NCBI RefSeq assembly: GCF_002224675.1
Contig: NZ_NMPZ01000001.1
Coordinates: 310,001 to 374,000, forward strand
Source of the DNA: Segatella copri
GTDB taxonomy: Bacteria > Bacteroidota > Bacteroidia > Bacteroidales > Bacteroidaceae
DNA length: 64,000 nucleotides
Reading direction: 5' to 3'
The translations under genes were made by a program, and so were the position numbers. Below the pieces are notes generated by a model. It saw nothing but the letters and a program-made list of their open reading frames with translations, was not told the DNA's origin and did not search any database. Below are positions 42,288 to 52,826 of the stretch, piece by piece (position 1 is the stretch's first letter; every line of letters starts with the position of its first letter).

Positions 42288-44345
42288 TTACTTGATCATA
42301 TCCACACTTCTCTTCAGGAAAGCATCGAGAGAAGCACCCTTCAGCATACCATTCTGCAACAAAGCGAGGTCGATGAGCTGATGAACGATGTTGTTGTTCT
42401 TGGCATAACCAGAGATGATATCATTGCGTTTAGCCTTCTCATCGCTGATAGCCTTCTCTGTGTTGTGAACATCATCCTTCTCCTCCTGGGTAATCTCTTC
42501 TGGCTTCTTCTTGCCCTGCTCCTGATGAAGCACAGCGAGACGAGCTTCCTGACCCTTGATTTCTGCAAGGATTGGCTTCAGGCTTTCGGCGGTATTAGCC
42601 TCAGCATCCTCCAATACCTTCTTCACCAATGCATGGTCTGAGTTCAATACGATGTTGTAGCTGTCAGGCATCTGACCATAGAAGTTCATACCTGCCTGGA
42701 ACTGACTCATTGCCTTCATACGGCGCATATACTCGTTCTGAGTAATGAGCACAGGTTGGTTCTGCTCACCCAAAGCCTGAATCTCCACGAAGAACTCTGC
42801 CTTGTCGAGCTTAGGCATCTGAGAACGGAACACCTCTGTCAAATTGTCAGACTGATCCTTTGTCAAATCTGTCTTCTTGGCATCTTCCTTCACGATGAGT
42901 CGGTCGATGATATCCGCATCCACACGGGTAAAGCGGCTTTTATCCAACTTTTGCTCCAACATATTTACCATAGGTGTATCGAGCTGACCTTCCATCAGGA
43001 GCACAGAGTAACCCTTCTGCTTGGCAGCCTCGATGTAAGAGTACTGCTCCTCCTTGTTGTTAGCATAGAGATATACCAGATTACCATCCTTATCCGTCTG
43101 GTTGTCCTTGATCAGCGTCTTGTACTCCTCGTAAGTGAAGTACTTGCCCTCAACATCCTTCAAGAGTGCGAAGTCCTTGGCACGCTCGTAGAAGTCTTCC
43201 TGTGAAAGCATACCATAATTGATGAAGAGCTTGAGATCATCCCACTTCTCCTCGAATTCCTTGCGGTTCTCCTTGAAGATTGAGCTCAGACGATCTGCCA
43301 CCTTCTTGGTGATATAGGTAGAAATCTTCTTCACGTTGCTATCGCTCTGCAAGTAGCTGCGGCTCACGTTCAAAGGGATGTCTGGTGAGTCAATGACACC
43401 ATGCAACAGGGTCAGGAACTCAGGAACAATGCCCTCTACCTGGTCTGTTACGAATACCTGGTTGCAATACAGCTGAATCTTGTTACGCTGCATGTCAATG
43501 CTGTTCTTGATACGTGGGAAGTAGAGAATACCCGTCAGATTGAATGGGAAATCTACGTTCAGATGAATCCAGAACAATGGATCGTCTTGCATTGGATAGA
43601 GGGTGTGATAGAACTTCTTATAGTCCTCATCCTTCAGTGTGCTAGGAGTCTTGGTCCAGAGAGGCTCCACATTATTAATAATGTTATCCTCGTCAGTCTC
43701 CACGTTCTTTCCGTCCTTCCACTCAGTCTTTTTGCCGAAAGCTACAGGCACTGCCATAAACTTGCAGTACTTGTTCAGGAGTTCCTCGATCTTGTTCTTC
43801 TGGAGGAATTCCTTGCAGTCGTCTGCAATATGGAGAATGATGTCAGAACCACGCTCTGCCTTGTCTGCATCCTCGATTTCGAAAGCTGGTGAACCATCGC
43901 AGCTCCACTTTACAGCCTTGCTACCCTCTTTATAGCTCTTGGTGATGATTTCCACCTTGCTGGCTACCATGAAAGAAGAATAGAAACCGAGTCCGAAGTG
44001 ACCGATGATGGCATTGGCATTCTCCTTATACTTATCAAGGAAGTCTGTTACACCAGAAAATGCAATCTGGTTGATATATTTATCGATTTCCTCCTCAGTC
44101 ATACCGATACCACGGTCGCTGATGGTCAGGGTACCAGCCTTCTCATCTAGAGAGACACGCACTGTTGTGTCACCAATCTCACCCTTGAAGTCGCCCTGGG
44201 CAGCAAGAGTCTTCAACTTCTGTGTAGCATCCACAGCGTTGGAAACCATCTCACGGAGGAAGATGTCATGATCTGAATATAAGAATTTCTTGATGACAGG
44301 GAAAATGTTCTCTGTCGTTACACCGATATTACCTTTCTGTGCCAT
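42288..44345 (-). CDS. htpG: Molecular chaperone HtpG (Hsp90)
   Basis: 685 residues. The N-terminal ATPase has EMVSNAVDATQKL near 33-46, SDRGIGMTEEEI near 79-90 and GHFGLGFYSSFMVA near 118-131, all GHKL motifs. The middle and dimerisation domains follow in usual order, and the protein is longer than E. coli HtpG (624) by inserted charged segments, for example GQEARLAVLHQEQGKKKPEE. It is a heat-shock chaperone in the cytosol. The gene has no obvious TAnnTTTG promoter in its 270-bp upstream region, which holds a striking 22-bp-phased palindrome array instead. Confidence 0.96.
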   Translation of the reverse strand: MAQKGNIGVTTENIFPVIKKFLYSDHDIFLREMVSNAVDATQKLKTLAAQGDFKGEIGDTTVRVSLDEKAGTLTISDRGIGMTEEEIDKYINQIAFSGVTDFLDKYKENANAIIGHFGLGFYSSFMVASKVEIITKSYKEGSKAVKWSCDGSPAFEIEDADKAERGSDIILHIADDCKEFLQKNKIEELLNKYCKFMAVPVAFGKKTEWKDGKNVETDEDNIINNVEPLWTKTPSTLKDEDYKKFYHTLYPMQDDPLFWIHLNVDFPFNLTGILYFPRIKNSIDMQRNKIQLYCNQVFVTDQVEGIVPEFLTLLHGVIDSPDIPLNVSRSYLQSDSNVKKISTYITKKVADRLSSIFKENRKEFEEKWDDLKLFINYGMLSQEDFYERAKDFALLKDVEGKYFTYEEYKTLIKDNQTDKDGNLVYLYANNKEEQYSYIEAAKQKGYSVLLMEGQLDTPMVNMLEQKLDKSRFTRVDADIIDRLIVKEDAKKTDLTKDQSDNLTEVFRSQMPKLDKAEFFVEIQALGEQNQPVLITQNEYMRRMKAMSQFQAGMNFYGQMPDSYNIVLNSDHALVKKVLEDAEANTAESLKPILAEIKGQEARLAVLHQEQGKKKPEEITQEEKDDVHNTEKAISDEKAKRNDIISGYAKNNNIVHQLIDLALLQNGMLKGASLDAFLKRSVDMIK

Positions 44346-44476
44346 AATTATAATGTTTATTTATATGTTTTACTTTATTTGTTTTTGCTATAGGTTTTAC
44401 AAATAACGTGCCAAAAAGGGAGAAAAGAACAAAATGGCAGAATAAATCTGACAATATCATCAGAACAAGCAATAAG

Positions 44477-44564
44477 CCTTAAGGGAAAAAATAAAAAGCC
44501 TTAAGGAAAAAAATATTTTCCCTTAAGGAAAAAAACAACTATCCTTAAGGGAAAATATTAAATG
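44477..44564. repeat. Four CCTTAAGG palindromes at exact 22-bp period
   Basis: CCTTAAGG occurs at 44477, 44499, 44521 and 44543, each 22 bp from the next. Every copy is followed by an A tract of four to seven bases. The array lies 132 bp upstream of the htpG start and 55 bp beyond the end of the DUF1460 gene. The rest of the 44346-44619 gap holds no other gene. Confidence 0.95.
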
Positions 44565-44619
44565 TGAAAAATGCCCTATTTACAGGCTTTTCCGACATAA
44601 GCATTCATATTCCGAAATT

Positions 44620-45483
44620 TTATAACACCCTACAAGCTCGGATACCTATCTGAGATGGATGCTTCTGCATATAGGTATAGAGTGTCATCGGTTCATCAAT
44701 CACTTTTTTGTGGATGCTGCTGGCATTGAGCAGATGTAATCCATCCTTATGCCAGGAAGCAATACCGATATGCGTGGTGTCCAATCCCTTCTTTCGGGTT
44801 ATCATCAGAAGGATATCACCATCCTTGATGGTATTTCTGAAAAGCTGATTGTTACGAATCTCCCCTTTCGGGATATAGCGATAGCGCTTGCCGTTGATGC
44901 TCTGCTCCAAAGCACGGATACCCGACTTCCACTGCGGATGAGCCGAAAGCATCTTGTAACTGGACGGATGGGTGGACATCCAGTTTACGTTGATAGTCTG
45001 GACTGCAGTGAAGGGAGGATTATTCTGAATATCCTTCACGATGCCTTCCTTTACATTGTCATCCACCCAGAGGGTGAAATAGTGCTGGCGTTTTACATAC
45101 GCTACCTCTCCACCGATATAGCGCACGTGCTTCAGATGATTGCAGAAAGCTGCGAAACTGGTTTCCTGATGCTTGGCACACATCGTCAGGGCGGTCACGA
45201 TTTCCACGTAGGTAGTACAATCCAGCTCCCTGGTATTCACCACGAGCAGCTCTTCCCGGGTTCTGTCCAAGGTGCCACCCACATAAGGGATTCCAACAAA
45301 CTGCTTTCCAAACCACATCATCCAGTTGGCAGGCTTTTTCTTCATCGCCTTCGCCTGCTGCAGCAAGGATACGATTCGCAAACTATCCTGGCGCTGATAA
45401 ACCACGCCCGTCTTGGCAAAAGCAGGCATTACCATCAGGAATGCCGCTGCAAAAACTAAAAAACTGTGCTTTACTTTCATCAT
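44620..45483 (-). CDS. DUF1460 exported amidase-like protein
   Basis: 287 residues with a signal peptide (about 1-23). The DUF1460 fold resembles NlpC/P60 cysteine peptidases: the likely nucleophile is C89 in RELDCTTYVEIV, and the His lies in TTHIGIASW near residue 236. WFGKQFVGIPYVGGTL at about 57-72 is also typical. It probably cleaves peptidoglycan or a related amide in the periplasm. The start overlaps the stop of the upstream DUF4421 gene by four bases, so they are translationally coupled. Confidence 0.85.
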   Translation of the reverse strand: MMKVKHSFLVFAAAFLMVMPAFAKTGVVYQRQDSLRIVSLLQQAKAMKKKPANWMMWFGKQFVGIPYVGGTLDRTREELLVVNTRELDCTTYVEIVTALTMCAKHQETSFAAFCNHLKHVRYIGGEVAYVKRQHYFTLWVDDNVKEGIVKDIQNNPPFTAVQTINVNWMSTHPSSYKMLSAHPQWKSGIRALEQSINGKRYRYIPKGEIRNNQLFRNTIKDGDILLMITRKKGLDTTHIGIASWHKDGLHLLNASSIHKKVIDEPMTLYTYMQKHPSQIGIRACRVL

Positions 45484-46700
45484 TTTACATTTTTATATTC
45501 TCGTTTCTTTCCAAAGTTCACACCCACATAAATATTGAGCGAACCGAAGGAATTGTTGGTTGAGAAATGATCCTTGTGATAATTATACGAATGGATGACG
45601 GTACTGGCACCTGCATACCAGCGGTCGTTGTTCCATACCACTCCAAAACGGCCGACACCATCAAAGTTGAAATTCTTGAAGTTGAAGTTCTTCAGATCAA
45701 ACTTATCCTTTTCCGGATCTCCTGATTTAGAGTGATTGTAGGCAAGACCAACAGAAAGGGAGGCATTGAAGAGCCAGTTTTTGGCAAACACCCAGTTGTA
45801 GCCATATCCCACCGTAGCGGAATAATCGCTATACTTCACTTTCGAGAACATCAGACTGCTATCTATTTTAGCCTCCAACTGTTGCTTGGTTTTCTGATTG
45901 AGCCGCTCATCCACTATGGCAGAAAGCTTATTCCAATCCACTTCCAGCTGATGCTGAGTATATCCCAGTCCTACCATCCATGAGCCAGCACTTTTCTTCT
46001 GCCTTGTACTTTGAGAGTAAGCTGCTGGATATGAGAACCTACGATGATTGAAGATATAGTAAAGATTCAAGCCTTTAATACTACTCTTAAAACCATCGAA
46101 AGATACTTTTCTCAGAGCATCCGTATTGATATGATTCCCCAGGTTCATTCGCTGAATATGATAATCATTACCCGTTTGGCGCCAGAACAGATCCACACCC
46201 AGCAAACTGCTGTACAAACTCAGGTTGAACTCCTTCTTGCTGCTATGATTATCCTTGGTATTGATATGCTTCAGGTCGAGAGTATAACCCAGGAATACCC
46301 ATCGCCATCCCAGATAAGGTCCCAGGCGCCAGGAAGGATCAGGCGCAAAGGAGATTCGCTGCCCCTCCTTGCCATAGAGGGTATATTCCTCGTAGGTATT
46401 GGTATTCTGCAGCATCACCGTATAATTGAAGTGCTGAGGTTCTATATACCTTTCATCTATATTGGAGAACTCTCTAAAGAAGGTAGTGAAGGTCTTACCC
46501 AGACGATGAAAGAATGTGCGCTCATGACGGGCACGAATCAAGCTGTCCTGAGTATTACCCTTGAACATCGAAGAATTGAAAAGGGTCTTGATGAGAGATG
46601 AATCCTGTCTTACAGGGCATTCCAACGTATCTCGCTCCGCCGCCATCAATGGCAGCAGAACGAGATACAGCAGTCCTACTATAATACCAATTTTTCTCAT
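45480..46700 (-). CDS. DUF4421 outer-membrane protein
   Basis: 406 residues from ATG at 46700, which gives a proper signal peptide (MRKIGIIVGLLYLVLLPLMA). DUF4421 signs are RYIEPQHFNYTVMLQNTNTYE and LGPYLGWRWVFLGYTLDL; the sequence alternates like a beta-barrel and ends in NIYVGVNFGKKREY. Function is unknown; an outer-membrane barrel is likely. A longer ORF start 15 codons upstream lacks a signal peptide. It is followed by DUF1460 with overlapping codons and preceded by an oxidoreductase gene at 19 bp. Confidence 0.8.
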   Translation of the reverse strand: MRKIGIIVGLLYLVLLPLMAAERDTLECPVRQDSSLIKTLFNSSMFKGNTQDSLIRARHERTFFHRLGKTFTTFFREFSNIDERYIEPQHFNYTVMLQNTNTYEEYTLYGKEGQRISFAPDPSWRLGPYLGWRWVFLGYTLDLKHINTKDNHSSKKEFNLSLYSSLLGVDLFWRQTGNDYHIQRMNLGNHINTDALRKVSFDGFKSSIKGLNLYYIFNHRRFSYPAAYSQSTRQKKSAGSWMVGLGYTQHQLEVDWNKLSAIVDERLNQKTKQQLEAKIDSSLMFSKVKYSDYSATVGYGYNWVFAKNWLFNASLSVGLAYNHSKSGDPEKDKFDLKNFNFKNFNFDGVGRFGVVWNNDRWYAGASTVIHSYNYHKDHFSTNNSFGSLNIYVGVNFGKKREYKNVK

Positions 46701-46719
46701 CCCATTTAGGGTATTCTTT

Positions 46720-47703
46720 CTAATTCTTCCAAAGCACACGATCAAGCACCCAGTTTACCGGGGTAGCAGAAACGCTGGTGCAGGTACAGGTATTGATGCC
46801 CTGCAGATGCTCTATCACATTTCTGATGATAGGCAACTGAACATACGGTGGATTGGCAACGGTGATGCTCGATCTGCCCTCGCTAGTTATCAACTCGATA
46901 GGCTGATAGGTAAAGACAGAGAAAGAGAGCGAACCCTTGTCGCCAATCACCTCAATACAGTCTTCCTTGGCACTCTCATGTCCCACGAAGCACCAACTGC
47001 CGCTCGCCGGAATACCACTTTCGAAGAAGAAACAGGCAGATACCGTATCTTCTGCATCATAAAGATGCGCACGGTTGGCAGGATAACCATGGGCACGGGT
47101 GATGACTCCAAAGAGATCCTGCAACAGGTCTATCTGATGAGGAGCCAGGTCGTAGAAATATCCTCCACCGGCAATATCCGGCTGCAGTCTCCAAGGCATC
47201 TCCTTGCCACTCTTGGTGTCCAGATCACGTGGAGGCACAGAAAAACGAACCTGTACATTGATGACATCACCTATAGCACCACTTTTGATAATCTCCTTTA
47301 CTTTTTGAAAATAAGGAAGATAACGACGGTAATAGGCAACAAAACATGGCACCCCCGTCTGCTCGCTGATACGGTTGATACGAATACAATCGCTATAGCT
47401 TGCCGCCAATGGTTTCTCGATATATACCGGTTTGCCGGCACGCATTGCCATAATGGCGAAGGTGGCATGCGATGATGGTGGCGTAGCGATATATATTGCA
47501 TTCACATCTGGATCATCGATGAGTTCCTGTGCATCGGTGTACCATTTTCGTATATGATGACGCTCGGCATAACCACGAGCCTTTTTCTCGCTACGGCTCA
47601 TCACCGCAACGACCTGCGACCCCTCTACCTCATTGAAGGCAGGTCCGCTCTTCTTCTCGGTTACTTCTCCGCAGCCGATAAATCCCCAGTTTATCTGTTT
47701 CAT
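46720..47703 (-). CDS. Gfo/Idh/MocA family oxidoreductase
   Basis: 327 residues. Nucleotide-binding WGFIGCGEV at about 5-13, and the EKP motif is intact (YIEKPLAAS near 93-101), as is a likely catalytic DLAPHQIDLLQDLFG near 178-192. Such enzymes act on sugars, inositols or biliverdin-like substrates with NAD(P); the reaction here is unknown. I choose ATG at 47703 because it starts directly before the fold, and the 84 upstream codons are not protein-like. It is likely first in a unit with DUF4421 and DUF1460. Confidence 0.85.
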   Translation of the reverse strand: MKQINWGFIGCGEVTEKKSGPAFNEVEGSQVVAVMSRSEKKARGYAERHHIRKWYTDAQELIDDPDVNAIYIATPPSSHATFAIMAMRAGKPVYIEKPLAASYSDCIRINRISEQTGVPCFVAYYRRYLPYFQKVKEIIKSGAIGDVINVQVRFSVPPRDLDTKSGKEMPWRLQPDIAGGGYFYDLAPHQIDLLQDLFGVITRAHGYPANRAHLYDAEDTVSACFFFESGIPASGSWCFVGHESAKEDCIEVIGDKGSLSFSVFTYQPIELITSEGRSSITVANPPYVQLPIIRNVIEHLQGINTCTCTSVSATPVNWVLDRVLWKN

Positions 47704-47812
47704 CCTATTACTTTTATATTCTGATTTTACCTGAATATTGTTGATCCGGACACGATTATATACCAGAATCCGGCAGAGTATATCTTGACTAATAGATCCA
47801 GATGGCAGGCTT

Positions 47813-48418
47813 TTACTCTCCTGCCAGTGATTTATTGATTTCGTCAATATAGTCGAGTACTTCATCACGACCCGTCTTCTTCTCACTACTGGTGATGAAG
47901 TAAGGAGGAAGTGCCTCCCAACGGTCCTCCAGAGCGTGCATCCATTTCTCGGCATTCATACGAGCCTTTACCGGTCCCAACTTATCCGCCTTGGTAAAGA
48001 CGATACAGAAAGGCACATTGCTTTCGCCCAGCCAATCCACAAACTCACGGTCAATCTTTTGCTGCTCATGACGCACATCGATCAGAACGAAGACATTCGC
48101 CAACTGTGGGCGCTGCAGGATATAACTGCTGATCATCTGCTCCAACTGTTTCTGTACTGTCTTCGAACGTTTGGCGAAACCATAGCCAGGAAGGTCAACC
48201 AGATACCATTCATTATTGATGATAAAATGATTGATAAGCAATGTTTTACCCGGTGTAGCAGAAGTTTTAGCCAAACCCTTATGATTGCAAAGCATATTGA
48301 TGAGGCTCGATTTGCCTACATTACTACGGCCGATAAAAGCATACTCAGCCTTATTATCTTTTGGACACATGCTCACGCGTGGAGCAGATATCGTAAATTC
48401 TGATTTCTTGATTTCCAT
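47813..48418 (-). CDS. engB: Ribosome biogenesis GTPase EngB (YihA/YsxC)
   Basis: 201 residues. G1 is [10 protein letters not shown] at 30-39, G3 is [10 protein letters not shown] near 74-83, and G4 is FTKADKLG near 140. The compact single-GTPase-domain form is typical for EngB, needed for large-subunit assembly. The oxidoreductase gene lies 109 bp downstream on the same strand. Confidence 0.95.
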   Translation of the reverse strand: MEIKKSEFTISAPRVSMCPKDNKAEYAFIGRSNVGKSSLINMLCNHKGLAKTSATPGKTLLINHFIINNEWYLVDLPGYGFAKRSKTVQKQLEQMISSYILQRPQLANVFVLIDVRHEQQKIDREFVDWLGESNVPFCIVFTKADKLGPVKARMNAEKWMHALEDRWEALPPYFITSSEKKTGRDEVLDYIDEINKSLAGE

Positions 48419-48505
48419 TCTTTCTATTTTCTTTTATAATTATTATTATAGGCAGCACACGAACTAATCATAAAGTTCAATATTCAACCGCTCAAAGTTC
48501 AATGT

Positions 48506-50338
48506 CTATAGCATCTCTGACAGTTCCAGCCACCTCATTTCCTTCTCGTCAAGCTCATCCTTGATTTCCGGCAGACGCTTGCTCTTTTCGGTCAATTCCT
48601 CTACCGACAGGGTACCACTGCAAAGGGCTTCTTCCAACTTTTTCTGCTCATCGGTAAGCTTCTCTATTTCCTGGGTCAGCTGTTCATATTCACGCTTCTC
48701 CTTATAGCTCATCTTACGTTTGTTCTCAAAGTTGGCATCACGTTTGGCTGTGCCGGCACCATCATTGGCAGCCGTATTGTTATTGCCTGCATTTTTAGCC
48801 GTAGCTGCAGCTTTTTCTGCTTCATCCTTCTCCTGCAACCTGCTCCAGTCTCTATACTGGGTATAGTTGCCAGGGAAATCCTGAATTTCGCCTTCCCCCT
48901 TGAATACCAGGAGATGATCTACCACCTTGTCCATAAAGTAACGGTCGTGACTCACCACGATTACGCAACCGGCGAAATCCTGCAGATACTCTTCCAACAC
49001 CTGCAAGGTCTGGATATCGAGGTCATTGGTAGGCTCATCGAGTACCAGGAAGTTAGGATTTCTCATCAGCACCGTACAGAGATAGAGCTTGCGCTTCTCG
49101 CCACCGCTCAACTTATATACATAGTTGTGCTGTTCCTCAGGAGTAAAGAGGAAGAACTGCAGGAACTGCGAAGCCGTCATGTGCTTGCCGTTGCCCAGGT
49201 CGATATAGTCGGCTATCTCCGTGATGACATCTATCACCTTCTGGTCTTCCCTGAACTTGAGTCCCTCCTGCGAGAAATAGCCAAAGCGCACAGTCTCACC
49301 AATGTCAAACTTACCACTATCCGGCTGCACCTCACCCAAGAGCATCTTGATGAAAGTAGATTTTCCCGTACCATTATTACCTACGATACCCATCTTCTCA
49401 AATCGGGCAAAGTTGTAGTAGAAGTTATCGAGAATCACCTTCTTCTTTCCTCTGTCATCGAAAGCCTTGCTCACATACTGGCATTCGAAGATTTTCGAAC
49501 CAATATATACGGTAGAAGCCTTCAATCTTACCTGACGGTCTTCGATGCGCTGCTTGGCTACCTTCTCCAACTCATAGAAAGCATCCTCACGATATTTCGC
49601 CTTATGCCCTCGAGCCTGAGGTTGACGACGCATCCAGTCCAGCTCTCTGCGATAGAGATTCTTGGAATGCTGGATTTCTGCACGCAGATTATCCATACGT
49701 TCCTGGCGCTTTTCCAGATAATAAGCATAGTTTCCACGATAGGTGTAGATGGTCTTATCGTCGAGTTCCAAGATGGTATTACATACCTTATCGAGGAAGA
49801 AACGATCGTGCGTAACCATAAAGATGGTCTTGTTGCCACGATTCAGATAACCCTCCAGCCACTCTATCATCTCCAGGTCGAGGTGGTTGGTAGGCTCATC
49901 GAGCATCAGGAAGTCAGGCTCATCTATCAGCACATTGGCGAGTGCCACACGCTTCTGCTGTCCTCCACTCAACTGTCCCATCGGCTGGTCCATATTGGTG
50001 ATATGCAACTGAGTGAGGATCTGCTTTGCCTTGAGCACCTTTTCTGGATCATCCTCATGATTGAAACAAGCTTCCAACACGCTTTCCTCTGGATTAAACT
50101 TAGGAGATTGTTCCAGATAGCCCACTTTCAAATCGCGTCGATAGATGATATCACCACTCTCATGTCCCTCCTTATCCATAAGGACCGACATCAATGTAGA
50201 TTTACCCGTGCCATTGCGTGCCACGAGTCCCACTTTCTGTCCTTCAGCTATAGAGAAGGATATTTTATCAAAAAGAACCTCTGCTCCAAAGCGTTTGGTG
50301 AGGTTTTGAACGTCTAAATACGGTATTTGACTTGCCAT
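48506..50338 (-). CDS. ABC-F family ATPase (Uup-like)
   Basis: 610 residues with two ABC domains. Walker A motifs are ARNGTGKST (39-47) and GNNGTGKST (about 318-326); Walker B strands read [12 protein letters not shown] and [12 protein letters not shown]; signatures QLSGGQQKR and KLSGGEKRK. The C-terminal 90 residues are a coiled coil ([18 protein letters not shown]), as in Uup, thought to bind DNA or the ribosome. It is divergent from rho across 150 bp, with interleaved promoters. A second, shorter ABC-F protein is at 13052-14686. Confidence 0.92.
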   Translation of the reverse strand: MASQIPYLDVQNLTKRFGAEVLFDKISFSIAEGQKVGLVARNGTGKSTLMSVLMDKEGHESGDIIYRRDLKVGYLEQSPKFNPEESVLEACFNHEDDPEKVLKAKQILTQLHITNMDQPMGQLSGGQQKRVALANVLIDEPDFLMLDEPTNHLDLEMIEWLEGYLNRGNKTIFMVTHDRFFLDKVCNTILELDDKTIYTYRGNYAYYLEKRQERMDNLRAEIQHSKNLYRRELDWMRRQPQARGHKAKYREDAFYELEKVAKQRIEDRQVRLKASTVYIGSKIFECQYVSKAFDDRGKKKVILDNFYYNFARFEKMGIVGNNGTGKSTFIKMLLGEVQPDSGKFDIGETVRFGYFSQEGLKFREDQKVIDVITEIADYIDLGNGKHMTASQFLQFFLFTPEEQHNYVYKLSGGEKRKLYLCTVLMRNPNFLVLDEPTNDLDIQTLQVLEEYLQDFAGCVIVVSHDRYFMDKVVDHLLVFKGEGEIQDFPGNYTQYRDWSRLQEKDEAEKAAATAKNAGNNNTAANDGAGTAKRDANFENKRKMSYKEKREYEQLTQEIEKLTDEQKKLEEALCSGTLSVEELTEKSKRLPEIKDELDEKEMRWLELSEML

Positions 50339-50354
50339 TTTCGTTATTTTTGTG

Positions 50355-50386
50355 CAAAGTTACAGAAAAAATTTGGCAGAAACAAA
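50355..50386 (-). promoter_or_regulatory. Promoter of the Uup-like gene
   Basis: Minus-strand TTTG (50386-50383) and TAACTTTG (50362-50355), 20-bp spacer. It overlaps the rho promoter on the other strand. Confidence 0.85.
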
Positions 50387-50403
50387 TTTTTTGCTTATCT
50401 TTG
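50372..50403 (+). promoter_or_regulatory. Promoter of rho
   Basis: TTTG at 50372-50375 and TATCTTTG at 50396-50403, 20-bp spacer. Its -33 lies in the spacer of the opposite promoter, and the opposite -33 lies in this spacer. Confidence 0.88.
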
Positions 50404-50490
50404 CACTCGAAAAGTTCAAATACATCTAGTGTTTCCATTGTAGAAACGCTTCATTTCATAGAAAAATCATATAATATACAATATATAATA

Positions 50491-52563
50491 ATGTATAGCA
50501 AAGACGAATTATCAGCAAAAAGTGTCCTTCAACTGAAGGACCTTGCAAAAGAAATTGGCGTCAAGATTAAATCTGGCGACAATAAGGAGACGATTATCTA
50601 TACGATTCTTGATGCTTTGGCAGAGGCATCAGCAGATGGTGCTGCGCAAAAGCGTAAACGCACACGCATCGCCAGCAAGAAAGAAGATCGAGTATATTCT
50701 GTTCATGGAATCGAGGGAGAAAACTTCGATGTTATGAAAAACCAGGTTAACGGCCCTGCCGCTACTGATACAACCACTGAAGAGGACACTCCACAAGCTA
50801 CCCCTGCTACCATTGATCCACTGGCAGCTTTCCCTAAGCACAGAGGACGCAAGAGCAAGGCAGAACTGGAAGCCATTGCGGCTGCCAAAGCGGCTGCCAT
50901 CAAAATGCAGCAGGAAGTAATGAAGGCAGCAGATAATACTGCTGAGCTACCAACCGAAAATGCAGATCATACAGACAATGCTGAAAGCCCAACAGAGCAG
51001 GCTGCTGTTTCTGAGGAAGAAGCTATGGCTACAGCTCTGGCAAGCAATGAGCAGCCAACCGAAGAAGCTCCTGTATCTGACAACCAGGAGACAGAGATTC
51101 CTGAGGCGCAGTTTACTGCCGAAGGTTCGGGCAATGACAACAGTGAGTTGATTGCCATGCTCCAGGCTAAGATGAATGCTCACAACGAGAACAGTACTCC
51201 TGCAGAACCAAAAGAAAACAATACTCCAGAGTCAGCTGTAACCGAGACTACACCAGATGGTATCTGGTCAGGCGACCCGGGCGATGGCACCGATTTCATC
51301 ACCGTGGTAGATTTACCTATCGAGGATCAGGCAGCCATGCCTACATACGATATCTTCGACCGTCCGATGACTCCGGCAGCAACTGCAGCACCAGCTTCTG
51401 CACAGGCCCCTAAGGAGGTAAGTCAGGAACCGGAATATGATTTTACTGATATCATCTCTGCCAATGGTGTACTCGAAGTACTCTCTGATGGATATGGCTT
51501 CCTTCGCAGCAGCGATTTCAACTATCTCTCATCTCCAGATGATATCTACGTAGCTACCAATTTTGTGAAGCGCTACGGATTGAAGACTGGTGATGTCATC
51601 CAGTGCCACGTTCGTCCACCACATGAGGGTGAAAAGTACTTTCCACTCACCAGCATCGACAAGATCAATGGTCGTGACCCATCGGATGTAAGAGACCGTG
51701 TTCCATTCGAGCACCTCACCCCACTCTTCCCTAACGAAAAGTTTGAGCTCTGCGGCGACCGCCGTACCACCAACCTGAGTACCCGCATAGTAGATCTCTT
51801 CTCACCTATCGGTAAGGGACAGCGTGCACTCATCGTGGCTCAGCCTAAGACCGGTAAGACCATCCTGATGAAGGATATTGCCAATGCCATTGCAGCCAAC
51901 CATCCAGAGGCATACCTGATGATGCTGCTCATCGACGAACGTCCTGAGGAGGTTACCGATATGGCTCGCACCGTGAATGCCGAGGTAATCGCTTCTACCT
52001 TTGATGAACCAGCCGAGCGCCACGTGAAGATTGCCGGTATCGTTCTGGAGAAGGCAAAGCGTATGGTAGAATGCGGTCATGATGTAGTCATCTTCCTCGA
52101 CTCTATCACACGTCTGGCACGTGCCTATAATACTGTAGCCCCAGCATCAGGTAAGGTGTTGACGGGTGGTGTGGATGCCAATGCATTGCAGAAGCCTAAG
52201 CGTTTCTTCGGTGCAGCCCGTAATATCGAGAACGGCGGTTCACTCACCATTATCGCTACAGCCCTTATTGATACAGGTAGTAAGATGGATGAGGTCATCT
52301 TCGAGGAGTTCAAGGGTACAGGTAACATGGAGTTGCAGCTCGACCGCTCACTCAGTAACAAGCGTATCTTCCCTGCAGTCAACCTCGTGGCTTCTTCTAC
52401 CCGTCGCGACGACCTCTTGCAGGATAAGACAACCCTCGACCGTATGTGGATTCTCCGCAAGTTCATTTCCGACATGAACCCGATTGAGGCGATGAACACC
52501 ATCCACAAGAGTATGCAGCAAACCCGCAACAACGAAGAGTTCCTCATTTCCATGAACTCATAA
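50491..52563 (+). CDS. rho: Transcription termination factor Rho with long acidic insert
   Basis: 690 residues, versus about 420 in E. coli. The Rho N-terminal helical motif ([19 protein letters not shown]) is at 7-26. Residues 45-305 are a low-complexity insert rich in Glu, Ala, Pro and Thr. The RNA-binding domain follows ([22 protein letters not shown]), then the ATPase with Walker [10 protein letters not shown] at about 450-458 and [14 protein letters not shown]. In Bacteroides, a similar Rho insert is intrinsically disordered and reported to drive condensates. I choose ATG at 50491, 88 bp after the promoter. Confidence 0.95.
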   Translation: MYSKDELSAKSVLQLKDLAKEIGVKIKSGDNKETIIYTILDALAEASADGAAQKRKRTRIASKKEDRVYSVHGIEGENFDVMKNQVNGPAATDTTTEEDTPQATPATIDPLAAFPKHRGRKSKAELEAIAAAKAAAIKMQQEVMKAADNTAELPTENADHTDNAESPTEQAAVSEEEAMATALASNEQPTEEAPVSDNQETEIPEAQFTAEGSGNDNSELIAMLQAKMNAHNENSTPAEPKENNTPESAVTETTPDGIWSGDPGDGTDFITVVDLPIEDQAAMPTYDIFDRPMTPAATAAPASAQAPKEVSQEPEYDFTDIISANGVLEVLSDGYGFLRSSDFNYLSSPDDIYVATNFVKRYGLKTGDVIQCHVRPPHEGEKYFPLTSIDKINGRDPSDVRDRVPFEHLTPLFPNEKFELCGDRRTTNLSTRIVDLFSPIGKGQRALIVAQPKTGKTILMKDIANAIAANHPEAYLMMLLIDERPEEVTDMARTVNAEVIASTFDEPAERHVKIAGIVLEKAKRMVECGHDVVIFLDSITRLARAYNTVAPASGKVLTGGVDANALQKPKRFFGAARNIENGGSLTIIATALIDTGSKMDEVIFEEFKGTGNMELQLDRSLSNKRIFPAVNLVASSTRRDDLLQDKTTLDRMWILRKFISDMNPIEAMNTIHKSMQQTRNNEEFLISMNS

Positions 52564-52585
52564 CGATAAATGTCACACAAAAAAG

Positions 52586-52622
52586 AGTCCAGTAAGTCCA
52601 TTCATACTTACTGGACTTTTTC
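52586..52622 (+). terminator. Terminator after rho
   Basis: AGTCCAGTAAGT at 52586-52597 pairs with ACTTACTGGACT at 52606-52617, followed by TTTTCTTTC. Between here and 52820 I see only AT-rich DNA. Confidence 0.9.
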
Positions 52623-52826
52623 TTTCTATTTGATAGGTAAAACAGAGCATCCCTATACATAAAAAGTCAGATTACAGATTCGGCATATAAGCATGACAGC
52701 AATACCAGGAATATACTATAAAAATGTCATTTTCATCACATATCTGAAGTAGTTGATACAGGTCAAAAAATACTTGTTGCATTTATATTTCTTAGCATAA
52801 AATGCCGTTATTTGATAAAAAAGTGT

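Noticed and set aside
44477..44564. CCTTAAGG array as a CRISPR
   Set aside because: The repeat is only 8 bp and palindromic, the intervening sequences are 14 bp and A-rich rather than unique spacers, and no cas genes are present.
47704..47955. N-terminal extension of the second Gfo/Idh/MocA protein
   Set aside because: The 84 codons overlap the end of engB and the intergenic gap and lack family similarity; ATG at 47703 begins the nucleotide-binding fold.
48914..50317. 467-codon open frame on the plus strand
   Set aside because: It lies entirely antisense to the Uup-like ABC-F gene, whose motifs are clear. The translation is rich in Ile, Leu and His without domains, as expected from antisense of Lys/Glu/Asp-rich coding.
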